Source: a virus
IMG/VR virus record: IMGVR_UViG_3300031825_000062
Coordinates: 1-26,953 of that record
Direction: 5' to 3' (one strand)
DNA length: 26,953 bases
Shown: positions 20,776-26,953 of the stretch, piece by piece
Layout: each line of letters starts with the position of its first letter
Position numbering within the stretch: position 1 is the stretch's first letter
Notes under the pieces: generated by a model
What the model saw: the letters and a program-made list of their open reading frames with translations, nothing else
What the model was told of the DNA's origin: nothing
Databases searched by the model: none
Made by a program: the position numbers and the translations under genes

Positions 20776-22120
20776 GCGATCTTTCAATCTGGTCATGCCG
20801 CTGGCTCACAAGGCCACCGACAGGCGCATCACGGATACCTACGGCAGCAGCCGGGAAGCGTCCGGCGCAGTTCCCCGGCTGAGGAATCGTCCGGGCGACG
20901 TGGATAGCATGATGGATACGGCTGGGCCTGGTATCAGAACTTCAACAACGGTAACCAGAACAACAACAACCAGAACAACGAGCTTCGCGCTCGCGCCGTC
21001 CGCAGATTGGAATGGAAGGACCGCGTTCTCGTTCGTCGAGCTAGTCGAAGCATACTTCGACTGCCGGCGAACGAAGCGCAACAGTACCAGCGCGCTGCAG
21101 TTCGAGTTAAACCTGGAACACAACCTTCGGCATCTGTTCGACGAGCTGTCCGAAGGCAGCTATACGCCTGGTCGCTCGAAGTGTTTCGTCATCACGCGCC
21201 CGAAACCACGCGAAGTATGGGCTGCAGAGTTCCGCGACCGGATAGTGCATCACCTGCTTTACAACAAGATTGGGCCTCGCTTCGAGCGATCCTTCATCGC
21301 AGATTCATGCGCCTGCATCAAAGGCCGCGGCACGCTGTACGCCGCCCGCCGGTTGGAGGCGAAGGTGCGCAGCATCACGCAGAACTGGTCACGTCCCGCG
21401 TTCTACCTGAAGTGCGATCTTGCCAACTTCTTCGTCAGCATAGACAAGCACGTCTTGCGCGAGTTGCTTTTCGCCAAGATCCGAGAACCATTCCTGCGCT
21501 CGCTGACAGAGCTCGTGCTGATGCACGATCCACGGGACGACTTCGTCTACCTGGGCGATCCCAGGATGATGGATCGGGTACCTCCGCACAAGCGCCTGAT
21601 GGAACAACCCGCGCATCTCGGGCTGCCCATCGGCAACCTGTCATCGCAGTTCTTCGCGAATGTGTACCTGGACACGCTCGACCAGCGGGCCAAGCATGTC
21701 CTCGGAGCGCGGCATTACATCCGCTACGTGGATGACTTTGTGCTGCTGCACGAATCACCCCAGTGGCTCAATGCTGCGCATGACGACATCGAGGCGTTCC
21801 TTCCGCGCCGACTCGGCGCTCGCCTGAACCCGACCAAGACCATCCTGCAGCCGGTCAGCCGCGGCATCGACTTTGTCGGACAGGTTATTCACCCGTGGGT
21901 CCGCACCACCCGTCGCCGCACCGTCAATGTCGGTGAGCGGCGCCTTGCACAGATGGATGCAACCGACGTGCATGCGGCGGCAAACAGCTACCTCGGCCTG
22001 CTGCGCCAGGCAACAAGCAGCCGCGTCGACCGCGCTCACCTCGCGAAGATCATTCGCTACCGAGGGCATGCCGTCGATTTCGGCCTGACCAAGGCATACC
22101 TCCGTCCTACCAACGCCTGA
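20768..22120 (+). CDS. DGR reverse transcriptase
   Basis: The conserved domain begins at FSFVELVEAYFDC (residue 87) and continues through PKPREVWAAEFRDRIVHHLL (from 145), KCDLANFFVSID (Asp217), LPIGNLSSQFFANVY (286-) and IRYVDDFVLL (YVDD 320-323). The IGxxxSQ form of motif 4 is the hallmark of DGR enzymes rather than group II intron or retron types. It makes mutagenised cDNA from the template. The start is unresolved: no ATG, GTG or TTG exists in frame between the template and the conserved domain. It must begin at 20768 (GGAGG/AAGG upstream, overlapping the avd stop), at 20909/20912, or at a rare codon. Confidence 0.93.
   Translation: MTERSFNLVMPLAHKATDRRITDTYGSSREASGAVPRLRNRPGDVDSMMDTAGPGIRTSTTVTRTTTTRTTSFALAPSADWNGRTAFSFVELVEAYFDCRRTKRNSTSALQFELNLEHNLRHLFDELSEGSYTPGRSKCFVITRPKPREVWAAEFRDRIVHHLLYNKIGPRFERSFIADSCACIKGRGTLYAARRLEAKVRSITQNWSRPAFYLKCDLANFFVSIDKHVLRELLFAKIREPFLRSLTELVLMHDPRDDFVYLGDPRMMDRVPPHKRLMEQPAHLGLPIGNLSSQFFANVYLDTLDQRAKHVLGARHYIRYVDDFVLLHESPQWLNAAHDDIEAFLPRRLGARLNPTKTILQPVSRGIDFVGQVIHPWVRTTRRRTVNVGERRLAQMDATDVHAAANSYLGLLRQATSSRVDRAHLAKIIRYRGHAVDFGLTKAYLRPTNA
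20919..21009 (+). repeat. DGR template repeat TR
   Basis: Begins CGGCTGGGCCTGGTATCAG and contains ten AAC codons in the frame that matches the targets, then the constant segment from 20980. AAC codons cannot become stop codons by changing the adenines, the usual design of DGR templates. Both variable repeats differ from it only at its adenines. It lies between avd and the conserved part of the reverse transcriptase and overlaps the latter's open frame. Confidence 0.96.
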
Positions 22121-22130
22121 AAGGAAGCCC

Positions 22131-22448
22131 ATGACCTGGCCCATCGGAACCCCCATCAGCATGGCCGCGCGTCGAATGAATGACGACATCGCCGACCTCG
22201 CGCGCGACTCCACGGCGCTGAAGCGCGAGAACGCGGAACTGCGCCGGCAACTGCTCAGGGCGCAGGACGCCGTCGACACGCTGCGCACGGCCCACGCGAT
22301 TCAAGCGACCGAGCTGCTGAAGCTGCGCGCCGTGGTCCAGGCCGTGGCCGAAAGCGCCGACGCGCACCCGCACTGGCCGCTGCTGCGCTGGGTCCGGTTT
22401 GGGCCGGTGGCCGCCGCAATCGACGACTTCAAGAACGGGAAACTGTGA
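22131..22448 (+). CDS. Hypothetical coiled-coil protein
   Basis: A 105-residue protein starting MTWPIGTPISMAARRMNDDI. Residues about 18-70 have regular hydrophobic spacing (LARDSTALKRENAELRRQLL) and form a probable coiled coil. The C-terminus is aromatic and basic. AGGAAG precedes the ATG, 10 bases after the reverse transcriptase. No family is recognised, and there is no sign that it belongs to the DGR. Confidence 0.65.
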   Translation: MTWPIGTPISMAARRMNDDIADLARDSTALKRENAELRRQLLRAQDAVDTLRTAHAIQATELLKLRAVVQAVAESADAHPHWPLLRWVRFGPVAAAIDDFKNGKL

Positions 22449-24181
22449 TGAACACTGACAAGCAAAATGCCGACGCCAAAGTGAGCGGCTATCAGCCGGT
22501 GGGCGGGAAGATGCCGCCGCCGCCTGGACCGCAAGCCACGAGCGTGGCGCAGGAGCTGACGCGGAGCCAAATCGGGCGTGTGGCAGGCGGATGCATGGAC
22601 ACGCCGACATACAAATACTTCATGTCGTGCATCGATTGGGAACTGCGCACCATCCTCGCCCAAGCTGCACCATCTGCCGCGCCTGTGCAGGGGCTGGATG
22701 TAGCCGAGATTGCCAAAGCTGCCTGGGATGAGGCGTGGCGGATCGCTTTCAACGAAGGCATGAGCGCTGGCCATCCGCTGGGACGGAGCTACTTGGACTG
22801 CGATACGGAATGGGCCGATAGCGAAGTAGTTGCGCGCCTCGCCCAAGCCGCACCGCCTGCCGCGCCGACGAACCAGCAGATCAGCGACTACCTTAACGGT
22901 CTGGATGCCACTCAGCGAGCGATTATTGAGCGAGAAGCCCGCGCCATAGCACCGCCTGCCGCGCCTGTGCAGGATCGTGGGGATATTGCCGACGCCGTTA
23001 GCAAAGCCATGAACCGTGCGTGGCAACTCGGGCAGACGTACTGGCAGCAGGCAGACAGCGACTCCTATTCGCAGAACCGAAAGAGCAGCGAGACACAGGC
23101 TAAGTTCAATGCTCTCGTAGACGAAACGCGCGCCGCCCTACTCGCCGCGCCCCCACCGCTGACCGCTGAGCAAATACAGGACTACGAGGAGGCCGCAGTG
23201 ATTGCCGCGTCCGATGCCCCGCCCGCAGCAGAAGCCGCACCAGCTACCGGAGAATCGGGGGCGAAGCCGGACGCACGCGACTGGCTGCTTGACGTGATGG
23301 GCGATTGGGATTTCACCATCCCGACAGGTGCGTTTGACAAGATCGTTGATTACATCGTCGCCACCCCGCCCGCAGCAGAGGCCGCTAGCCAACCTGGGGA
23401 AATGGGCGCGGGGGTGCAGGTTGACGACAAGCAAACGATGTTCATTGTGAGGAAGCCCGGGTTGGTGCCGCGCCTTGGCCATCCGCTCGGGGATTTGGCC
23501 GCATCCCTGCGTGAATGGTACGAGGGCAATCCCGGCGCGGAGATCGATTTGCTCCGTGTTTGGGGGACTAGTGTCGGCACAGCATCCATTGAGGATGGAC
23601 GCGAGTGGATCTTTGACCCGGAGGCATACAAAGCCTACAAGGCCGCCGCATCGGCGCAGCAGGATGAGCGCAAATGCACGTGCGGTAGCGGCCCGGGAGG
23701 AGGTCACTCGCGGACATGCCAGATGTTCGATGAATCCATGATGCGCTATGACCCGTTCGGTCTGGCGGCGCAGCATGATGAGCGGGAGGCGCCCCCATTC
23801 ACTGGGCATTGGCGCGGTGGGAATGGCGTTATCTCGTGCGGCACCTTACGCATCTTCAGCGAAAACTTCGACACGAATCCGGCCGACCACATCAAGGCCG
23901 CCATCGTGAAATGGGTATGCGACACGCTCAATGCTGCGCAGAAGGGCCAGCAGGTGCAGGGCGGTGGCGAGGATAAGCGGGATGCGGAGCGGTGGCGTAA
24001 GGCAATTCGATACATCGGCGCTCGCTATACCGAAAACGGCAGCGAGGTGTTTTGCGTCAGCCAAATGCTGGTGGCCCTTGCTGGTTTCAGCCTCATGAAA
24101 GGCAGCGTGGCCGAGCACTTCACCAAGGCCATCGACGCCGCCCTGTCCCGCGAGCAGCCGCAAGGAGATAGCAATGGCTAA
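22448..24181 (+). CDS. Mosaic accessory protein of short modules joined by Ala/Pro linkers
   Basis: A 577-residue protein (ATG in a TGATG overlap). It is built from unrelated short modules separated by linkers such as LAQAAPPAAP, AIAPPAAPVQ, DAPPAAEAA and ATPPAAEAA. One module is Cys-rich (KCTCGSGPGGGHSRTCQMFD, a possible zinc site). One resembles a stretch common in phage accessory proteins (GEDKRDAERWRKAIRY). Linker DNA is repeated almost exactly, suggesting modules are exchanged by recombination. It is similar in style to the Ea22-like mosaic proteins of lambdoid early regions. No catalytic motif is evident. Confidence 0.75.
   Translation: MNTDKQNADAKVSGYQPVGGKMPPPPGPQATSVAQELTRSQIGRVAGGCMDTPTYKYFMSCIDWELRTILAQAAPSAAPVQGLDVAEIAKAAWDEAWRIAFNEGMSAGHPLGRSYLDCDTEWADSEVVARLAQAAPPAAPTNQQISDYLNGLDATQRAIIEREARAIAPPAAPVQDRGDIADAVSKAMNRAWQLGQTYWQQADSDSYSQNRKSSETQAKFNALVDETRAALLAAPPPLTAEQIQDYEEAAVIAASDAPPAAEAAPATGESGAKPDARDWLLDVMGDWDFTIPTGAFDKIVDYIVATPPAAEAASQPGEMGAGVQVDDKQTMFIVRKPGLVPRLGHPLGDLAASLREWYEGNPGAEIDLLRVWGTSVGTASIEDGREWIFDPEAYKAYKAAASAQQDERKCTCGSGPGGGHSRTCQMFDESMMRYDPFGLAAQHDEREAPPFTGHWRGGNGVISCGTLRIFSENFDTNPADHIKAAIVKWVCDTLNAAQKGQQVQGGGEDKRDAERWRKAIRYIGARYTENGSEVFCVSQMLVALAGFSLMKGSVAEHFTKAIDAALSREQPQGDSNG
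22668..23385 (+). repeat. Dispersed linker repeats inside the mosaic gene
   Basis: Two repeat types. CTGCCGCGCCTGTGCAGG ends copies at 22668-22691 and 22950-22973, with a shorter copy CACCGCCTGCCGCGCC at 22851-22866. CCCGCCCGCAGCAGA begins near-identical 22-base copies at 23217-23238 and 23364-23385 (one mismatch). They encode the Ala/Pro linkers, but the match at third codon positions exceeds what protein constraint needs. Confidence 0.7.
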
Positions 24182-24464
24182 GTTCATCGTGTGGAATCCA
24201 GAGAGCGGTGGCGCTGAGGACGGAAAGATGTTCGTCGCTTATGACGCTGAGGAAGCCGCAGAGAAATGGGCTGAGCGTGAGGATAGCTGGGGCGCCGAAT
24301 ACCTCATCGTATCCGGTCGAGATGAGCCTGTCGTGCATGTGCGCGATGAGGAAGGTCACGAAACCTATTTCAAGGTAAGCGGCGAATCTGTGCCGGCCTA
24401 CTACGCACGCGAAATCGAGCAGCCGCAACCGTCGAATGGCGACCGGGAAGGGGGTGCGGTGTGA
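24174..24464 (+). CDS. Small acidic hypothetical protein
   Basis: A 96-residue protein starting MAKFIVWNPESGGAEDGKMF. AAGGAGAT at ideal spacing sets the start, inside the last codons of the mosaic gene. Compact, acidic and probably alpha/beta (YDAEEAAEKWAEREDSWG; EEGHETYFKV). No named function. Confidence 0.72.
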   Translation: MAKFIVWNPESGGAEDGKMFVAYDAEEAAEKWAEREDSWGAEYLIVSGRDEPVVHVRDEEGHETYFKVSGESVPAYYAREIEQPQPSNGDREGGAV

Positions 24465-24709
24465 TCCCGACCGCTGATTTCGTAGTAATCCGAGACGACA
24501 GCGAAGTAGAAACGCAGTTCATGGATGTCGGATCTCTGCACCGGTTTGGTTATTGGCGGGAGGCCCGCAGGTTCGCATGGAAGGTTGCTCATGAGAACCA
24601 GCTAGCCGTAGTTGCAAATGATCGGCATGGCTGGGCCATTCATTGGGAGCGCGCCCGCACCGCCACTGAAGGCTCGAAGAAGGGAGGAAATGGAAATGGC
24701 AATCGATAA
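24461..24709 (+). CDS. Small hypothetical protein
   Basis: An 82-residue protein starting at a GTG that overlaps the previous stop as GTGA, reading (M)IPTADFVVIRDDSEVETQF. The C-terminal tail is Gly/Asn-rich and overlaps the next gene. No family is recognised. Confidence 0.6.
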   Translation: MIPTADFVVIRDDSEVETQFMDVGSLHRFGYWREARRFAWKVAHENQLAVVANDRHGWAIHWERARTATEGSKKGGNGNGNR

Positions 24710-24890
24710 GCAAGAGTGGATCACGCGCGCTGAGAAAGCATTGGAGAGCAATTCTCCCGGCTGGACACCTTCTGCGCGGTATGACTACGCGGACAGCCTG
24801 TACGACACGTACGTCACGGAGAATGCAGGCGACTGGTACGACGATGACCCTGAGGGCGCCGTTGCCGAAGACATGACATATTGGGACTGA
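24696..24890 (+). CDS. Small acidic hypothetical protein
   Basis: A 64-residue protein starting MAIDKQEWITRAEKALESNS. The ATG at 24696 is 8 bases after GGAGG; the ATG at 24690 is only 2 bases from it and less likely. The C-terminus is strongly acidic (DWYDDDPEGAVAEDM). Such acidic small early proteins can be DNA mimics, but there is no direct evidence here. Confidence 0.62.
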   Translation: MAIDKQEWITRAEKALESNSPGWTPSARYDYADSLYDTYVTENAGDWYDDDPEGAVAEDMTYWD

Positions 24891-24893
24891 GAC

Positions 24894-25712
24894 ATGACTG
24901 AAACCGAAATTATTGACCTTGCGCGCCCGTGGCTAGGCGGCATCACTGACGACCTGCGACTGAATCTTATTGAATTCGCCCGCGCCCTCGAAAGCCGCGC
25001 CAGCAACGCGGACAGTATGACGCCCGAACAGTTCATCGCAGACTGGCAACAGTCAATGGGCAAGCAGACTCCGCTGACCAAAGAAAGCGTGCTGTGTTAC
25101 GTCAATGATCGAACCAGGCGGGCCAGCAACGCGGGCGGCGTCCACCCGGATCACCTGGAATTACTCAAGCCGTTCATGTCCGAGCGCGACGGGCGGCTAA
25201 CGCATAGCCTGACGGTGCACCTGCGCGAAATGGCGGAACCTGAATTCGCAGAGCGGATGCATAAGGCTCGCGCGCGGCTATACACGGCCAGCAACGCGGG
25301 CGGGGCTGTGGCAGCCGGCTACGTCCATGCGGGCGACCTGGCCGGCATCAATGACTGCATCGGGCTATTCAAAAATCCAAGCGGCGACGTGAATGTCCCC
25401 CTATACACCCACCCCGCGCCCGCATCGAAAGAGCCTGTCATGGGCCAGACTGTGCGCGTAGGCATGCTTGGCACTGCCGCCCCCGCATCGAAAGAGCCTG
25501 TGGCGGATGAGCGGGCGGCGTTGTCGAAGGCCGAGATCGAGGACTTGGCATTTGCATATTGCCCGTCCGGGAAGATCGGCGAGTTGATGGAGTTTGCGGA
25601 TGCACTGTTTGCCCGCGCCGCAGCGCCAGCCAAGCCGGAGGGGGTGTGGACCACGCTACCCTACCCGCGCCACGGCGAGCCCGGCGCGCTGGAGCAAGGG
25701 GAGCCGGCATGA
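24894..25712 (+). CDS. Second mosaic accessory protein with repeated linkers
   Basis: A 272-residue protein starting MTETEIIDLARPWLGGITDD. Short modules are separated by repeated peptides: RASNA near residues 37 and 77 and TASNAGG near 133, and PASKEPV near residues 178 and 199. Modules such as YVHAGDLAGINDCIGLFKNP and VPLYTHPAP recur in many phage accessory proteins. No catalytic motif is seen. The last codons overlap the methyltransferase ATG. Confidence 0.7.
   Translation: MTETEIIDLARPWLGGITDDLRLNLIEFARALESRASNADSMTPEQFIADWQQSMGKQTPLTKESVLCYVNDRTRRASNAGGVHPDHLELLKPFMSERDGRLTHSLTVHLREMAEPEFAERMHKARARLYTASNAGGAVAAGYVHAGDLAGINDCIGLFKNPSGDVNVPLYTHPAPASKEPVMGQTVRVGMLGTAAPASKEPVADERAALSKAEIEDLAFAYCPSGKIGELMEFADALFARAAAPAKPEGVWTTLPYPRHGEPGALEQGEPA
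24999..25501 (+). repeat. Dispersed linker repeats inside the second mosaic gene
   Basis: GGCCAGCAACGCGGGCGG is present exactly at 25122-25139 and 25287-25304, with a shorter copy at 24999-25011. CCCGCATCGAAAGAGCCTGT is present exactly at 25419-25438 and 25482-25501. Different linker sequences from those of the preceding mosaic gene. Confidence 0.75.
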
Positions 25713-26953
25713 TCCGCTGCGAATACCGTACCTTCGGCTTCTGCTGCGGTCTGGGCGGCGGCGCCAAGGGCTTCAAGAAGGCTGCCTCGCAGGTCGGCAA
25801 CATGATCGCAACCTGGCGCTGCATCGGCGGCATCGATGTTGACCCCGCCGCCGCGCGCGACTTTGAGACGCTGGTGGGCGTGCCGTGCACGGTGATGGAC
25901 CTGTTCACCCGCCAGCAGTACACCGCATTCCACGGCGCCGAACCGCCGACTGGCTGGCAGGAGGCCACGCCTGCCGACATCCGCCGCGCCGCCGGCAACG
26001 AGAGGCCGCACTGCGTGTTCATCTCCTCGCCGTGCAAAGGTGCATCCGGCCTGCTGTCGGAGGCCCTGAGCCGGACGCCGAAGTACCAGGCGCTGAACGA
26101 GCTGACGCTGCGCTGCGTCTGGCTGATGTGCGAAGCGTGGAAGGACGACCCGGTCGAGCTGATCGTCTTCGAGAACGTACCTCGGCTGGCCACGCGCGGC
26201 CGGCACCTGTTGGACCAGATCAATCAGATCCTGCGGCACTACGGCTACGCCGTGAACGAGACCACGCACGACTGCGGCGAACTCGGCGGGCTGGCCCAGA
26301 GCCGCAAGCGCTTCCTCCTGGTCGCACGGCACATGGAGAAGGTGCCGGCCTTCCTGTACGAGCCCGAGCTGCGGCGCCTGCAGGGCGTCGGCACGGTGCT
26401 GGGCCGCATGCCGCAGCCGGGCGACGCCGCCGGCGGGCCGATGCACCGTGTCCCGTCGCTGCAGTGGAAGACGTGGGTGCGGCTGGCGTTCGTGGAGGCC
26501 GGCAGTGACTGGCGCAGTCTGAACAAGTTGGCGATCCAGGACGGTCATCTGCGGGACTACCTGATCGTTCCGGAGCGCCGGAATGGCTATCTGGGTGTGC
26601 TGGACTGGCACGAGCATGCCGGTGCTGTGGCCGGCGAGTCCCTGCCCAGCAATGGCGCATTCTCGATCGCCGACCCGCGCGGCCCGGCCGGCGCTGCGCA
26701 GTACCAGCAATATGGCGTGCTGCGCTGGGGCGAGGCTTCCGGCGCCATCATCGGCGTGAAGTCGCCGGGCCAGGGCACCTTCAGCGTGGCCGACCCGCGC
26801 CACACCGGCCCGGCCAAGCACAACAACGAGTTCCGCATCGTTCCGTGGGACCAGGCCGCCGGCGCCGTCACCAGTGCGCACGGCACCGGCCAGTGCGTGC
26901 AGGATCCACGGCGCGCCGGCCCCACCTTTGGCAAGTACGCGGTGACGCCCTTC
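25709..26953 (+). CDS. DNA (cytosine-5) methyltransferase, C-terminus beyond the window
   Basis: 415 codons are visible from an ATG overlapping the previous stop; the frame is open at the right edge. Motif I is FGFCCGLGGGAKGF (residues 9-22), catalytic Cys109 lies in motif IV (FISSPCKGAS), motif VI is FENVP (Glu155) and motif VIII is QSRKRFLLVA (197-206). From about residue 295 a 40-residue unit repeats at least three times with Trp300, Trp340 and Trp380 in register, each followed by a Gly-rich turn and an ADPR or QDPR end. It should methylate cytosine in phage DNA, probably to evade host restriction. Its sequence specificity cannot be read. Confidence 0.9.
   Translation, partial: MIRCEYRTFGFCCGLGGGAKGFKKAASQVGNMIATWRCIGGIDVDPAAARDFETLVGVPCTVMDLFTRQQYTAFHGAEPPTGWQEATPADIRRAAGNERPHCVFISSPCKGASGLLSEALSRTPKYQALNELTLRCVWLMCEAWKDDPVELIVFENVPRLATRGRHLLDQINQILRHYGYAVNETTHDCGELGGLAQSRKRFLLVARHMEKVPAFLYEPELRRLQGVGTVLGRMPQPGDAAGGPMHRVPSLQWKTWVRLAFVEAGSDWRSLNKLAIQDGHLRDYLIVPERRNGYLGVLDWHEHAGAVAGESLPSNGAFSIADPRGPAGAAQYQQYGVLRWGEASGAIIGVKSPGQGTFSVADPRHTGPAKHNNEFRIVPWDQAAGAVTSAHGTGQCVQDPRRAGPTFGKYAVTPF

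Noticed and set aside
21007-21735. A 242-codon frame through the template and the reverse transcriptase in the target-gene reading frame.
   Set aside because: After the template it is Arg/Ala-rich shadow sequence of the reverse transcriptase; only the template portion is meaningful.
22668-25501. Dispersed repeats considered as a CRISPR array.
   Set aside because: Repeats are few, irregularly spaced, lie inside open frames and encode linkers; there are no uniform spacers or cas genes.
1-26953. Integrase, attachment sites, insertion sequences and rRNA genes.
   Set aside because: No recognisable gene, terminal inverted repeats or conserved RNA sequence was found; an integrase may lie outside the window.

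Overview
The window is part of a temperate, lambda-like tailed phage or prophage of a GC-rich proteobacterium. A Burkholderiales host (Burkholderia, Ralstonia or Cupriavidus type) is most likely, judging from GC-rich codon use and the mix of gene families. This host call is an inference: no 16S or other host gene is present, and no integrase or attachment site lies in the window.

Layout. The regulatory switch is at about 13.4-14.4 kb. A small Cro-like gene is read leftward and a CI/S24 repressor is read rightward. Five copies of an AGAC-N6-GTCT operator lie around them: two between cro and cI, and three before the rightward operon. Leftward from the switch come a perfect intrinsic terminator (tR1-like), a CII-position regulator, an O-like replication protein with two clusters of 11-bp iteron-like repeats inside it, DnaB helicase, a RuvC-like nuclease, two very small genes (one a zinc knuckle), NinB, an XRE regulator, a Cys-rich protein and a candidate late regulator. 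Next is a tRNA-Met(CAT) flanked by terminators, then the packaging and head genes: TerS, TerL, DUF1073 portal, Mu F-like morphogenesis protein, DUF2213 protease/scaffold, cement protein, DUF2184 capsid protein, an STY1053-family protein and the start of a DUF4054 protein. This is the lambda order in mirror image.

Rightward from the switch, cI is translationally coupled to a secreted accessory protein. After the operator cluster comes an early operon of small genes, a KTSC protein, an ERF single-strand annealing protein and a YqaJ-type nuclease.

The standout system is a complete diversity-generating retroelement (DGR) at 19.5-22.1 kb. It has two tandem C-type-lectin-like target genes, each ending in a variable repeat, an Avd accessory gene, one template repeat and a DGR-class reverse transcriptase. 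I aligned the repeats by eye. All 23 substitutions (10 in VR1, 13 in VR2) fall at template adenines, and every template AAC codon is changed in at least one target. The template lies inside the open reading frame of the reverse transcriptase. The cassette is in the early operon, on the strand opposite to the virion genes, and its targets are small stand-alone proteins rather than tail fibres.

Downstream of the DGR are mosaic accessory genes whose modules are joined by linkers repeated at DNA level. The window ends inside a cytosine-5 DNA methyltransferase with an exact 40-residue internal repeat. No stretch over 300 bases lacks a gene; the largest gaps are 7689-7899 and 7975-8148 around the tRNA, and 14785-14960 with the operators.
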